Positions 1 to 12,583 of a stretch of 64,000 nucleotides of DNA are shown here, in pieces (the stretch's first letter is position 1; each line of letters starts with the position of its first letter). This stretch comes from Cavenderia fasciculata (lineage: Eukaryota; Evosea; Eumycetozoa; Acytosteliales; Cavenderiaceae), in NCBI RefSeq assembly GCF_000203815.1, contig NW_004457729.1, positions 1,984,674 to 2,048,673 of the forward strand. The letters run 5' to 3'. Under the pieces are notes generated by a model. It searched no databases and had not been told where the DNA came from. It saw nothing but the letters and a program-made list of their open reading frames with translations. A program made the translations under genes and the position numbers.

Positions 1-687
1 AAACTATGTGAAATCAAGAGTCTAACACAAGAGTTTAATGATTTACCAAAGATTTTGAAAAAGAAATACAACACCATCACAAGAAATGACTTGGAATTAC
101 CACAAGATGAAGGAGTGGAACTTTCACCACCAGTCAAAACTATTGCACTCTTGGGAAGCAATGATAACATTAGTACCAACCATATCATCTCTCATCCAAA
201 GATTCTCACTTTTGATTCTTTTAAACAATTTGCTGTCCTTCCTCAAGATGAAACACCAAATTCTATCAAATCCAACAACAATATTGGAAATAGTACAACA
301 AATGGAACTACTTCACAAATTCATGGTACCGCTTCTTCTTCAAATTCATCATCTCCAAATTTATCAAGACATACAATTAATAATGCTTTATTAACAAAAG
401 ATTTAACTTATCTTCATGTTGTTTCAATTTGTGAAGAAAATGTAAAGAAAATATGAAAAAAAAAAAAAGAAAGAAAAAAAGAGAAAAATATTTATTAACC
501 ATTTTGTTTCTATTTTGTTTAGAGTATTAAAAATCAAAAAGAACAAGATTTATTAATGAGATTGGCATTACAAAGTGAACATGATAATGAATCAACACCA
601 ATCACAGGTGGTAGAGATAGCGAAGAGTTATCATCAACTTGCACACTTAAAATGAATATTCAAACTGTTTTGGAAAAGGTATTCTAA
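1..687 (+). CDS. 3' end of an unrecognised protein gene (5' partial)
   Basis: The reading frame is open from base 1, so the gene starts upstream of the window. Exon 1-450 is followed by an intron of about 73 bp (donor gtaaag at 451, acceptor tttag at 523) and a last exon ending with TAA at 685-687. The visible part is rich in Ser, Thr and Asn in its middle (about residues 75-120), with more ordered stretches on both sides; the final residues read LEKVF. I do not recognise a domain. An alternative is that gtattc at 679 is another donor and the gene continues, but no coding sequence follows before 1335, so termination at 687 is preferred. Confidence 0.6.
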
Positions 688-1334
688 AAAAACCAAACAA
701 ACAAACAAAAAAGTATAATAATAATAATAAAACTTAAAAACTATCGGCCCTACAAATTTTCCAAGGAGAGATTATGTGTGGTGTCAACACAAACAATACT
801 ATCATTGTCTTTTTGCTTAGACCAAGGGAGATGGGGGCACAATGAGGCAAAAGGGGGGGTTAGTCCAAAGTCAACCGTCACGGATTTTTAGTTTCGATTT
901 GGCATTGGGCTCATCTAGAATGTGTTGCAAAGATCCAAAAAAACACAATTTTTTTAATTTAATTTGATGCAAAATATCTCATTTCGGAGGGGCATGTTAT
1001 GAGAATCAGGGTGGTTGATCACACAATATCTAGTGAATTTTTGTTGTCAATTTTTTGGTTGTAAAGGTGTGTGTCGAGAGGTAGATTTTAATCATAATCC
1101 ACTATATATTGATTTTTATTAATCACTCTCAAAACAACTAATTAGTACTGACGTTTATATATTATTGTGAACATTAAACCAACAATACACACACACACAC
1201 ACACACAATATAAACATATATACATATATATATATATATATAGTCAAGATATTTTAAATATAAAGATATAGATAGTGGACAATATATAAAAGATAAGATA
1301 GATCCATTCACACAAAAGATTACATTTTGATCAA
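688..1334. other. Intergenic region upstream of the DOCK gene
   Basis: No gene is seen. The first 400 bases are unusually rich in G and C for intergenic DNA here and include a G-run at about 854. Closer to the downstream gene there is a CA microsatellite (about 1186-1206), a TA run (about 1218-1242) and A+T-rich promoter-like sequence. No tRNA fold was found. Confidence 0.5.
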
Positions 1335-3626
1335 ATGTCAAGATTATTTGTAACAGCTGGGTCGTGGAAACCTGTTCATGATACAGTTGCTGTTGGTATG
1401 TAGCTAGCTAGATTTAAACATATAGATAGATAAAGATAGATATTAGAGAGTTAACTCTTTCTTTCTTTCTTTCTTTCATTTTATATTTTATATTTGTGTT
1501 TCTATAGCAATACATTCATTTCAAGCAAATGGAGAGAATCAATTAACATTAAAGGTTGGAGACCAAATAAAGGTTGAAGAAAAGAATGGGGAATGGTATC
1601 GTGGTGTGGTATTGACATCAAATTATTTGTTGGATAATATAGATCAGGCAGTTACTGCGACAACGACGATACCACAACAACCTATTGGAGCAAGTGGGAT
1701 CTTCCCCGCTACCTATGTAGTATTAAAGAACACTCAGGATTTTGATGTTGTCACCAATGAGTTGTCACAGGTGATTAGGGAATGGGGTCTATTGTTGATC
1801 ACCTATTTCAGAGAGCGTAAAATGTCGGAATACAAGATCATGAAAGACCGTTTGTCATTACTTCTCGATTGGCACGCCAAGATCATGTCACCATCCATCA
1901 CACTAGAGGTACGAGAAATGCTAAAGGGAAAGGTGATTAGCAAGATTGAGGAAGGTAGACGTCTGATGGGACTAGACATGATTGTTAGAACGGCCAATGG
2001 AGAGCCAGCACACGAATCAAATACAGGTATCATCTCGTTGTATCGTATGCATCAAGAGTTGGACACATCCAAGGTATCGGCATACAACAATACACGACAA
2101 TTGACAAGCCAGACATTTGCATCGTCGTCGACCAAGGATCTGCTCAATGGTGCGTCGGGACCTGGATCTCCTATCCCCGCAACTAGTCTTATCAACGCTG
2201 CGACTGCCGCTGCTGCAGGTGCCACCGGTGGTTCCAGTTCTTCTGGTTCATCACCCTCTTCAACATCACCAATGTCACCGGGTCGCAAACCAACCTCCAA
2301 TACATTGTCGGGCTCCTCTTCTGGTGGTAGTCCGAGTCCAGTCCGCGCAGGTATGAGAAAGTCAATGATGGTACGCCGCGAGACTGGTGATTTGGCCGCC
2401 GCTGCAGCTGCCGCCAGTAGTGCATCCAGCTCGCTACAACCCAACCACATCTTTTTCGACCTCAAAGTATTCATGTGCTCGGTCGGTGAAGAGACACAAC
2501 TCTTTTTCTCCATCTACAACCGTACCGAGGGACGCTTCATCACGGAGGAGTATCAAGTCGGATTAACCGCACTCGGCATGCCACACGATGTTGACAAGAT
2601 TGGTAAACTCTCCACTCTCTTTGTAGATGTTTCCAAAAAAGAGTTACAAGCCGATCTCTACTTGGTGTGTCGGTTGGTAAGAAAGGGCAAGATGTTGGTA
2701 GACGGTAAAAAGACTGGTCCCCTTCCATACCGTCGTCCATTTGGGTGTTCGGTACTTCGTATCGATGACAATATCACAGTTGGTAGAGAGTTGGTACATA
2801 CCATCCCCATCTATACCAGTACTCAAGAATCTGTATTCCCCATACTCCATGAAATGATCATCAAGAATGCAACCAATCTCCAACAAGTACCCAAAGCCAA
2901 GGGTATTTGTATTGGTCTCACCCTATTACCAGGTGAACTCAAACAAGTGATCAAGGAGAATCCAGTACTTGAAGAGGTACAACAAACCAGCAAACTTGGC
3001 TTCCCCGATGTCATCTATCCAGGCGATCAAAGAAATGATCTCTTTATCACACTGGAAAGTGGTGAATACTCTCAAGATCGAAAGACAAGTGCCAAAAATG
3101 TAGAAATCATTGTTCAAGCAAGACTTGAAAATGGTGATCTCGTCAAAGACTGTCTATTCACTGGTGATAAACACCGTTCAGAGTATAAATCAATTGTATT
3201 TTATCATTCAAATCAACCTCATTGGTCTGAAACTATCAAAATCAATGTACCATTACAATTATTGGATCAAATTTATTTGGTTTTTAGTATTAGACATTGT
3301 ACTACAAGTGAAAGTAAATAGAAATAGAAAAGAAAAGAAAAGAAGAAAAAAAGATATTAATTATTTCTTTTTTGATTTATTTTAGCAAAAGAAAGAATAC
3401 CATTTGGAATGTCATATTTAAAATTAACAAATCAAGATGGAACTGTAATTGGAAACAAAACACATTCACTTGTTTCTTATAAAACTACCAAAACGATTGA
3501 AGAATTTATTCCTTCACTTAAAGATCCACAAAACAAATTGGTTCCAAGATCAAAAGGTGAACAAACTAAAGTTAAAGTTTTATTATGTTCAACTGTTTGT
3601 ACTCAAAATTGTAAATATAAATTTAG

Positions 3627-3657
<31 letters not shown>

Positions 3658-6600
3658 AAGAAAATCTAATTTTTTTTTTTTAATTTTTATTTAGTATCAT
3701 TATTAACATTATTAAAATGGGATCAATATAATGGTGATTTAGGAGAAGTATTAAATAGATTTACATTTGTAGATCAAATTGAAATTATTAAATTTATGCA
3801 AGAAACATTTAATGCATTATTTGCCATTTTGGAAGCAAAAAAGGTATCTGATCCAGATTTGGTATTCTCTGTGATTACTTGGATTATTGGTCTTTTGGTT
3901 GATGAAAAAACTTCAAAATATACAAACTTTAAACCAGTTTTGGATATGTATATTGAAAATCATTTCACTAGTTCAGTTGCTCATAATCTTCTCATTGGTA
4001 GTTTAAAAAGAATTCTTTCAAATAATTCAAATTTAAAAACTTTATTATCAACTCTAAAGGTAAAAAAAAAACAAAAAGAAAATCAATCAACTAAATATTA
4101 ATATTTTTTTTTTCTTTCTTAGTCTATGGAATATATATTAAAATTTATTGTAATATCAAAAAGAAATCATGATTTGATTGATAAATCAGTTGGCTATTCA
4201 AAGACATTCAAGGAAGATTTGACAAGTGTATTTTCAACACTTAGTCAGTTGATGAAAAAGACTGAAAGAGAATATATTGGTGCTCAAACCATTGCATTGA
4301 AAATCTTTAGTTCCATGTTTTCAGATTTGGGTCAATTATTCTCTATCGAAGAAAGAAGTGAAATTGCTAAAAACTTTATTGATAGTGTTAGATTTGATGA
4401 ATCTTTACGTTTATTAAATATGGTAAATAGAAAAAGAAATAGAAAGGAAAATATAAATATTTATTCTAATCTTTTTTTATTTTTGTTTTAGGAAAAAATG
4501 AATGTAATATTAAAATTAACAGAAGGTGATTTATTTTTACAAAATTCATCACGTACATTGTTGATGGATACTGTAAAGAAACATTTAAAACAACACATGG
4601 CAAGTTCAACTAATGGATTTGATGATATCAAGAAACAAGCCGAGATTATTAGTGTAATGATTGATACTATTCAAACCAAACTAAAGGACAATTCAAAGAT
4701 TTGGGATATTGTAGACATGTTGCCAGAGATTGTTGAATCGATTAAATCATGTCCACTTCATTTTGATATTGCAAAGTTGGATATGGTACACAACCTCTAT
4801 TCTATCCTCTATCTAATGGATGAAGCATTGTTTGATCGTTATATGCAATCACTACAACCACAACAATGGTGGAGTAATCTTTTTAAACTCTTACGTGTCC
4901 TCAATTCTCTTTTACAAGAAAATGCAGTCACTTATCCTGAAAACTGGTTAACTCTTACCATGTTCCAATATAGTACTGTTAAAAAGGTTATCATTCAAGT
5001 TTCAAAATATCTCCTAAGAAAATTACAAACTAAAATTCAAATGCAACAATGGTAAAAAAAAAAAAAACAAAACAAAGAAAAGGAAAAAGGATATTTATTA
5101 ACTTTTTTATTATTTTTTTTTATAGGCAACAAATTGATTTTGATTTATGGTCAATATTCTTTACATTATCAATTACATTTGTTAAACTTAAAGGTTTAGC
5201 ACTTGAACATTTCTCTGAAGCTAAACAAAAAACCATTAAATCAAGATATGGTGATATGAGAAATGATTTAATTTCAACCATTCAAACAATGTGGGAATCT
5301 TTGGAAAAATATCAAATCAAATTATTACCAACTGTTATTGCTCCATTTTTAGAATTAATGTTTGTAAGTAGTAGAAAAATAGAAAAAACAAATAGAAGAT
5401 AAAATCATCAATCCTTTAACTCTTTTTTTTTCTTTTTATTTAGATTAATCAACAAAATTTGAAACAACTTGGTATTCAACTTTATTATCAATTATTAAGA
5501 TGTGAATTTAAAGAACATAAATCATTTAAAAAGGTTGAAACTGAAACGATTAATACATTGGATCAAATTACAAATACTGAAGCTGCCGATATTTTAGATG
5601 AAAAGTTTAGAATTTTCTTTTCTTCAAAGTAAATATATATATTTCTTTTTTTTTATATATATACTTACCATTCTTTTTTTTCCTATTTAGTTTGGAAGAA
5701 AAAATGAATAATGATATGATTATAAAAGATTCTGGATTAATATTTATAAAAGATATGAAGATGTTTTTGGAATTATTGTTTGCACTTCGAACATTACCAG
5801 ATAGAGCAGAGTATGAAGATGATAGAACGATTGCATGTATGCAATTGATGAATTATCTAAAGCAAACGGATCGTCAAGACACCTATATCAAATATGTTCA
5901 TTTACTTTGTAATCAACATTTGACCAATAACAATTACACCGAAGCCGGTAACACATTGTTGTTGCATGCCGATCTATTGGAATGGTCCGACACTGTGGTA
6001 GATGAATTACAATTTGTAGAAGGATTCAAATCACAATCGATGCGTGAAAGAAAGGAGAAATTGTACAAACTGTCAATTGAATACCTTGACAAGGGTAAGG
6101 CATGGGAGCGTGCCATCACCTTGATGAAGAAACTCATCATCCAATACGAAGAAGTACAATTTGACTATCAAAGATTGGCCGATATTTTACAACAAGAATC
6201 AACGTTTTACCGAAAGATTATTGGTGTTGAACGTTTCTTTTCAGAGTACTTTAGAGTTGGATACTATGGCAAGGGATTCGAACCATCAATTCGTGGCAAG
6301 GAATTTATCTACAAGGGCTATGAATTGGAGAGAATGTCTGATTTTGTTCAAAGAATTCAAGCCAAGTTCCCATCGGCATCATTGTTGACCTATACCGAAT
6401 TGCCACCAGCAGAGATTATGAATAGTCCAAATCAATATCTTCAAATCTATGCCGTCAAACCATCCCAAGACCTTCAACAACAATTACCTGCCAATCCTAG
6501 ACATACCACTGTTTTGGCCAATAGTATTAATAATAATAATGTTAATCATCTTTCACCAAGTCAAAGATCAAAACCATCAACTCCAAGTGGTTCACCTGGG

Positions 6601-7269
6601 AGCATGTCTCCTGCACTTTTATCAACTGGTGCAACAGCAACAACAGCAACCGTTCCAGTTGCAACTAAACCAATACCACCAGCAGTACAAAAATATCGTC
6701 AACATAACAATATCAATACGTTTTTATATTCTAAACCATTTAGAAAAAATAAGACTGGCAATGAATTTGGAGATCTTTGGATTATCAACAATTATTATAT
6801 TCTTCAAGACTCTTTCCCAACGATTCATAGACGTTCAGAGATTGTACGTCGTTACGAGGTTGAATTGTCACCAATCGACAATGCAGTCAATTCAGTCATG
6901 AGTAAAAACACTGAACTCAATGAAATGTCAATCAAACACGAGAATGGCAACGATACCAACATTTCTCCATTTACCATGATTCTCAAGGGTGTCATTGATG
7001 CTGCCGTCAATGGTGGTGTAAACATGTACAAACAAGTTTTCTTTTCCAAAGAGTATCTTGTTGACAATCCCGACAAAAAGGAAACAGTCGATCGTCTCAA
7101 ATCGGCTCTCTCTCAACAAGTCATCATCCTCGAAAAATCTCTTGCCATACACGCCAAGGTTTGTTCTCTTGAAATGGGTGGTCTTCAAGAACAACTTGAA
7201 AAACAATTAGATAAAATGAAACAAGAAATGACTACTTTTGTTCAACAACAACAACAAGAAAATATTTAA
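1335..7269 (+). CDS. DOCK-family Rho/Rac guanine nucleotide exchange factor, SH3-containing (DOCK180 type)
   Basis: Nine exons (1335-1395, 1508-3313, 3386-3610, 3695-4059, 4123-4422, 4492-5051, 5126-5363, 5444-5628, 5691-7269) join in frame to about 1772 residues, in the usual DOCK size range. An SH3 domain spans residues about 18-75, with the LTLKVGDQI and EWYRG signatures. A Ser/Ala/Gly-rich insert lies near residues 210-320. The DHR-1/C2 region starts near residue 525 (RNDLFITLESGEY). Helical repeats follow, and the last exon holds DHR-2 (residues about 1250-1760), including the NGGVNMYKQVFF segment. By family knowledge DOCK180-type proteins act with ELMO at the plasma membrane to load Rac with GTP for actin protrusion and phagocytosis. 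The start is the first ATG in an A-rich context and leads straight into the SH3 domain. The protein ends in a short Gln tract. Confidence 0.93.
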
Positions 7270-7347
7270 AATAAATAAATAAATAAATATAAATAATTAT
7301 AATATATGTTTAATAAATAATAAATTTGTTTTGTTTCTCTCTCCTTT

Positions 7348-8050
7348 TTATTCGCTTCTAACAAGTGATTTTTGGAAATGAATATAAGGTAAAATGATAT
7401 CACGGAGTTTAGTGTAGGAATCTTCCAAGTTGTCATTGACAATGACAATATCAAAGAAACCTGGTTTATCGAGATAACCCATTTCAGTGCGAGCATTGGT
7501 CAATCTCTTTTGAAGTGATTCTTCGCTTTCGGTACCACGTCCACGAAGTCTCTTTTCCAATTCCTCATAAGAAGGTGGTGATATGAAAATGAATTTAGCA
7601 GGGATCTTTGCCTTTTTGACCGATTCGCAACCTTGAACATCGATATCTAAAATACAGATTTTACCCTTGTCGAGTACGTTTTGAAGTGCTTTCTTTGAAG
7701 TACCATAGTAGTTTCCATGTACATTGGCAGACTCTACAAACTTGTCTTCTGCAATCTCTTTTTCAATCGATGCTTTATCTGTAAAATAATAGTGTACTCC
7801 ATCTACCTCTCCTTCTCTTGGTTTACGTGTTGTATGTGATACACAAAATCCAAATGATCCTTCAAATTCTTTTTTTAATCTATCAATTACTAAAGAAAAG
7901 AAAAGAAGATAGGTTAGGTTAATAATGAATAAAGAAGAGAATTGAAACAAAACATTGTCCAATGTGTTTCTTCTTCTTCTTCTTACAAGTTCCTTTTCCT
8001 GCACCTGAAGGACCAGTAATAACTACAGGTATAAGTTGTTCAACAGACAT
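7348..8050 (-). CDS. guk1: Guanylate kinase
   Basis: Two exons (8050-7987 and 7889-7348) give 201 residues, the normal length for eukaryotic guanylate kinase, which phosphorylates GMP to GDP with ATP in the cytosol. The P-loop GPSGAGKGT sits at the N terminus and is followed at once by the intron. Downstream are the GMP-binding region ([19 protein letters not shown]), the ILDIDVQG segment and the [16 protein letters not shown] lid. The start ATG is the only one giving the beta strand just before the P-loop. The gene is divergent from the Rab24-type gene (493 bp between starts) and convergent with the DOCK gene (78 bp between stops). Confidence 0.96.
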
Positions 8051-8543
8051 GTTTTAAAAGCTATAAAAAGATAGATATAGAAAGAAAGAAAGAATGAAAG
8101 AGTGGGAGTGAGAGTCTCTTTGAAGAGGGTTTGTCGTTGTCGTCTCTCTAAGTGAAAATTGGTGAAATCTTTGAATTTTTTATCCTTTCTAACTGTTCGT
8201 TTCTCTCTAGATTGACCAAATTAGATATTTAAGTTTGTGATGATGAGGACACGAACAAGGTTGTCCTTTTGTTGTTGTTTCAAACGTAGCAAACAAACAC
8301 AAACAATTCAAACCAACACACAATTCAACAACAATTAATATAACGTTGTCCACCACACACAAACACACAACGCAACACAACAAACACTGCACCAGAAACT
8401 TTACGATAAATAAGTGTAGAGAAGAGAGAGAGTTTTAAACAAAACACAACAATAGGTTTGTGTAATTTTACAAGATATATTAACCAACAATAGGCAATAG
8501 CAATAGGTAATAGATAGAGATTTAATACATATTACAAGGAAAA
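8051..8543. other. Shared divergent promoter region
   Basis: This lies between the start codons of guanylate kinase (-) and the Rab24-type GTPase (+). It is A+T-rich with CAA-rich and GAAA-rich runs and no convincing reading frame on either strand. A small minus-strand frame at 8207-8392 is low-complexity Cys/Val and is judged fortuitous. No defined motif is recognised. Confidence 0.5.
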
Positions 8544-9392
8544 ATGTCAAAGGATATTAAAGTTGTAGTTTTAGGTAAATCTTAAAAGAAGAAGAAAAGA
8601 AAGAAAGAAAGAAGAAACTAATAAATATTATATAATAATCTTATATCTTTAGGATTAACATCTGTAGGAAAAAGTTGTCTAGTTCAGAGGTTCATGTATA
8701 ATAATTTTGAACATACTGTTATGGTAAGAAGAAGAAGAAGAATCATGTCATCCTGATATGATCACATATTATATTCAAATCTCTAATTGTTTTATTTTGT
8801 CTAAATAGACTGTAGGTGGAGCATATTCATGTAAAAGAATCCAAGTTGGAAACAATGAAGTATATTTAGGAATTTGGGATACTGTATGTTCATGTTTATG
8901 GAATGATTAATTATAAATTTAATTAATTAATATTTTTATTTTTTTAAGGCTGGAACTGAAAGATATGAAGCAGTAAATAGATCATATTATAGAAGAGCAA
9001 GAGCTGCTATTGTTTGTTATGATTTAACAAATCTTTCATCATTGGATAAAGTAACATTTTGGGTAGAGGAATTGACACACAATGAACCAAATATCGATAT
9101 TTATATAGTTGGAAACAAATTGGATTTGATTCAAGAAGGAGAAAAGAGACAAGTAACACAACAACAAGTAGATGAAATTGCAAACAAATACAATGCAGTT
9201 ACATTAGAGACATCATCAAAAACTGGAGAGAATATTAATCTATTACTTCAGACAATTGCTGAAAACTTTGTAAAGAAATATCCAAATGAAGTCCAGGGAG
9301 GTGGAAATGTAAATAATAATAGTAATAATAATAATGGTAGTGGTAGTGTAAATATGAATTCAAATTCAAAAAAATCTGGAGGTTGTTGTTAA
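8544..9392 (+). CDS. rab24: Rab24-type small GTPase
   Basis: Four exons (8544-8574, 8653-8723, 8809-8883, 8949-9392) encode 206 residues. G1 is GLTSVGKS (11-18), G3 is WDTAGTERYE (about 57-66), G4 is NKLD and G5 is ETSSK. The segment RARAAIVCYDLTN and the FWVEEL stretch match the Rab24 subfamily. As in Rab24, the catalytic Gln of switch II is not conserved; here it is Thr62. The C terminus has an Asn/Gly/Ser-rich linker and ends in GGCC, a dual prenylation site, so membrane anchoring is expected. Rab24 is linked in animals to autophagosome clearance and shows low GTPase activity; that role is inferred here. Subfamily assignment rests on remembered motifs. Confidence 0.9.
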
Positions 9393-9515
9393 ACAACAAC
9401 AACAACAACAACAAACAATTAAAATTTTTAAAAAAAGTTATATATAATCTTTTATTTTAAATATTATTATTATTCTATTTCTTTTTGTTTCTATTTTTGT
9501 TTTCTATTTTAGTTT

Positions 9516-10993
9516 CTAGACTTGAGCAGAAGAAGCACCTTTTTGTTTTGATAAATTATGTTCTTGTTTCTTTTTTTCAATGTGTTCATCAAATTGTTCT
9601 TGTTCGGTTGAACCGACAAGAGCGAGGGTGGAGGATTTACCACCAGAGACAACTTGAGTGACCGAGTCAAAGTAGCCGGTACCAACTTCACGTTGATGAC
9701 GAGTGGCAGTGTATCCAACCTTTTCCAAATCAAATTCACGTTCTTGGAGAGATACATAGGCTGGCATTCCCTTGGCACTGTATTCACGAGCCAATTCAAA
9801 CATGGCAAGATTCAATGCATGGAAACCGGCCAATGTGATGAATTGGAACTTGTAGCCCATGGCAGAGAGTTGTTGTTGGAAGGTGGCAATCTGCTCGGTT
9901 GAGAGATGTTGCTTCCAATGGAATGATGGTGAGCAGTTGTAGGCCAACAACTTGTTGGGGTACTTTGCATGGATAGCATCGGCAAACTTTTTGGCCAATT
10001 CGATCGATGGGGTGGAAGTTTCCATCCAGAGAACATCGGCATAGGGAGCATAGGCAAGTGCACGGTCGATGGCAACTTGAATTCCCTTATTGACTTCATA
10101 GTAACCTTCAACAGTACGTTTGCCATTCAAATGCTTCTTGTCACGTTCATCAACATCCGATGTCAACAAACTGGCACCCAATGAATCGGTTCTTGCAACA
10201 ATCAATGTTGGTACTCCCATTACATCTGATGCCAAACGAGCTGAATTCAATGTTCTAATATGTTGACTTGTTGGTACACATACTTTTCCTCCCATATGTC
10301 CACTAATTATAAATAGAAATGAAAGAAAAAGTTAGTATTAATATTATTCTTTTAATTTCTATTTTCTATTTTCTTTTTTCTAATTTACCATTTCTTTTCT
10401 GAAGCTAATTGATCTTCCCAATGAACACCAGCAGCACCAGCTTCAATCATTGCTTTCATTAATTCAAAAGCATTGAGAGGACCACCAAAACCAGCTTCGG
10501 CATCGGCGACGATGGGAGTGTCGAGATAAGAGTTTTCAAGGTTACCTTCAGCCCATTCGATTTGATCACGACGACGAAGACTATTGTTGATACGACGAAC
10601 CAACTCTGGAACAGAGTTTACTGCATAGAGAGATTGATCTGGATACATTTGACCCGAGGTGTTATTATCAGCAGCCACTTGCCAACCAGACAAGTAGATA
10701 GCCTTTAATCCACCACGAACCATTTGAATGGCTTGGTTTCCAGTGAGAGCACCCAAAGCTGGAACAAAGCTAGTCTTGTCATTCATCATTGTCCAAAGAC
10801 GTTGACTGTTTCTCTTGGCTACACTATACTCTTCGTGACAACTACCTCTGAGACGGATAACATCTTCGGCAGTATAGTCTCTTTGGACTCCACTCCATCT
10901 TGGATTACTGTCCCATTCCTTTTGTAATACTTTGGCTTGTTCTTTAATCATTTCTTTTACCATCATTTTTGAATTATTATTATTTGATTGCAT
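9516..10993 (-). CDS. icl: Isocitrate lyase (glyoxylate cycle)
   Basis: Two exons (10993-10389 and 10302-9516) give 463 residues. The enzyme splits isocitrate into glyoxylate and succinate, allowing growth on acetate or fatty acids. The active-site motif KKCGHMGGKV is rebuilt exactly across the intron, which cuts inside the catalytic Cys codon (TG|T, residue 202). Other signatures are [10 protein letters not shown], the metal-binding ED in VHWEDQ, and the NCSPSFHW segment. Length and the [13 protein letters not shown] region resemble the short bacterial-type enzyme more than the longer fungal/plant type. The C terminus reads SSAQV, not a classical SKL-type peroxisome signal. A good 3' splice site (T-run then atag) lies two bases before the ATG, so a 5'UTR intron is likely. 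Confidence 0.96.
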
Positions 10994-12180
10994 ATCTATA
11001 AAAAAAAATAAATAGAAATAGAAAATTAAATAAAAAGGAGAAAGGAGGAAAAGGAGTTAAAACAACTGTTGAAAGGAAGGATAAATAGAATATGATTAAA
11101 TTAAAAATAATCCAAACAAGATGAGTGGTTGTTGTTAATCATACTTTTTTACTTGTATGTATTGTTAATAACAACAATGTCTAATTTTGAATTTAATGAA
11201 TAATGTAATTGTTGTTGAAGATGAAATTGAATGGTTGTTGGTATTTAAATAGAGAGGATGAAATAATAATATATATTTATTATATTTATTATTATTATAA
11301 ATTGGGATGATACAAACGATAGGAAGACGAATAACGATAATGGATAACTCACTCCTAGGACTATTTTAATTTAAAAATCTTTTATTGTAAAATATAGATA
11401 GAAATTGAAAAGATAGATTGTGATGTGATGATTGATGATGGTTTGAGTGAAAATGAATGAAAGAGAGAGAGAATATGATAGTGATAGGAATGGTAAAACG
11501 TGTTGCATATGTTTTGTGTGTGTACGTATGTTGTTTGTTTGTAAATCAATCATAAATTTCATTTATTCTTTTTTTTTAGTGTGAAAACAAGGGGCACCAA
11601 ATGTGAGGGGTTGATGCGATGATAGAGAGTGATAATTTGAACATTGAATGTTACGTACCTTTTTAGATTGTTGTGTTTGTTTGTTGTACAAGTTTGAATA
11701 ATTTATTTATATATATATACAATAATGTTACAAAAATTATTATTTGTTTGTTTGTTGTTGATTGTTTGTTTGTTGTAAATTGGGTTTATTGAATCATTAA
11801 ATTTCCTCCATTTCATGGAGCTATTTATAATTTTCCAAAATGCATCATATGATTTCTTGAATTGGATGGTTTCTATACTCACTAACCATCCATCTCCTTT
11901 TTTGGCATTTGCACTCTGGCAAATTTGATCTGCGGATAAAAAATCATATTCCCGTAAAGTGGGGTACTGCATTTAAACTCATCATTGTTTTACTATTTCG
12001 ATCGATTAAAGTAATTTGGTTTTTATGAAATCTAGATTCAAAAAAAAAAAATAATATTTTTAATTTATTTATTTACACTCGGTCATTTAGTTAGTTCATT
12101 GATAACTAAAGTTTGTTAGTTGGTTAGTTATCTATCAATGACACTTAATTGTTTTTTTTTTTTGTTTTTTTTAATTTAAA
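10994..12180. other. Long intergenic region with possible 5'UTR intron of isocitrate lyase
   Basis: On the minus strand a T-run ending in atag (about 10996-11010) looks like an acceptor for a 5'UTR intron; the matching donor is not clear (a candidate lies near 11150). The rest is A+T-rich with short microsatellite-like runs (for example at 11263-11300 and 11705-11722). One 89-codon minus-strand frame is listed separately. Confidence 0.45.
11703..11972 (-). CDS. Small hypothetical frame, doubtful
   Basis: An 89-codon minus-strand frame starts with ATG at 11972. The first 60 residues have mixed composition (MQYPTLREYDFLSADQ) and are less A+T-driven than surrounding DNA. The tail becomes Asn/Lys/Thr-rich and looks like translated non-coding sequence. 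An internal gtgagt at about 11878 could be a donor, so this may be the first exon of a short or decayed gene. No family is recognised. Confidence 0.2.
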   Translation of the reverse strand: MQYPTLREYDFLSADQICQSANAKKGDGWLVSIETIQFKKSYDAFWKIINSSMKWRKFNDSINPIYNKQTINNKQTNNNFCNIIVYIYK

Positions 12181-12189
12181 AGTTTGGTT

Positions 12190-12420
12190 GAGTGATAAAG
12201 GAAGAATTTAAATCTCCAACATTATTGATACGACCAAATAGAAGCAATAAAATGACCACGCCGCAAACACAGGTACCCACAAGCAGTGAGTAAGGCTGGC
12301 ATTATATTTCTAGCATTTGGATTGCACGACCAATGGAATGATAGGATTTGATACCAGTCAATATTGCAGCAGAGATGGATACATTTGACGTAAGGTCTAT
12401 GTTGTTTGCAAAACATGACT
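12190..12420 (-). pseudogene. Decayed duplicate of the small membrane-protein gene at 14420-14842
   Basis: The stretch at about 12240-12410 aligns with 14520-14720 on the same strand. Shared segments include attatat-tctagcatttggatt, the gataccagt/ggtaccagt stretch followed by aatattgca, and the cacaggt region. The translated remnant keeps PNARNIM where the intact gene has PNARYIM. Several small length differences disrupt correspondence and only about 64 codons stay open, so this is a broken copy. The intact paralogue lies about 2.2 kb away, past one unrelated gene. Confidence 0.7.
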
Positions 12421-12583
12421 GTAGATATTATATTTGTATACTACAATCATGCTTAAGCAATACAAATATAGTTAAAATGAAATATTATTATTATGATTGT
12501 ATAGAGGACTACAAGTAAGGGCAAACCATTGATTTTTACCCAAGCTTGGATATTTTAATTTATTTTCCTTGCAAACAAGGTAC

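Noticed and set aside
1186-1242. CA and TA microsatellites before the DOCK gene as a possible element end
   Set aside because: Simple repeats of this kind are common in the spacers; no element structure around them.
2052-2513. Minus-strand 153-codon Ala/Pro/Glu-rich frame
   Set aside because: Antisense shadow of the Ser/Ala/Gly insert in the DOCK gene.
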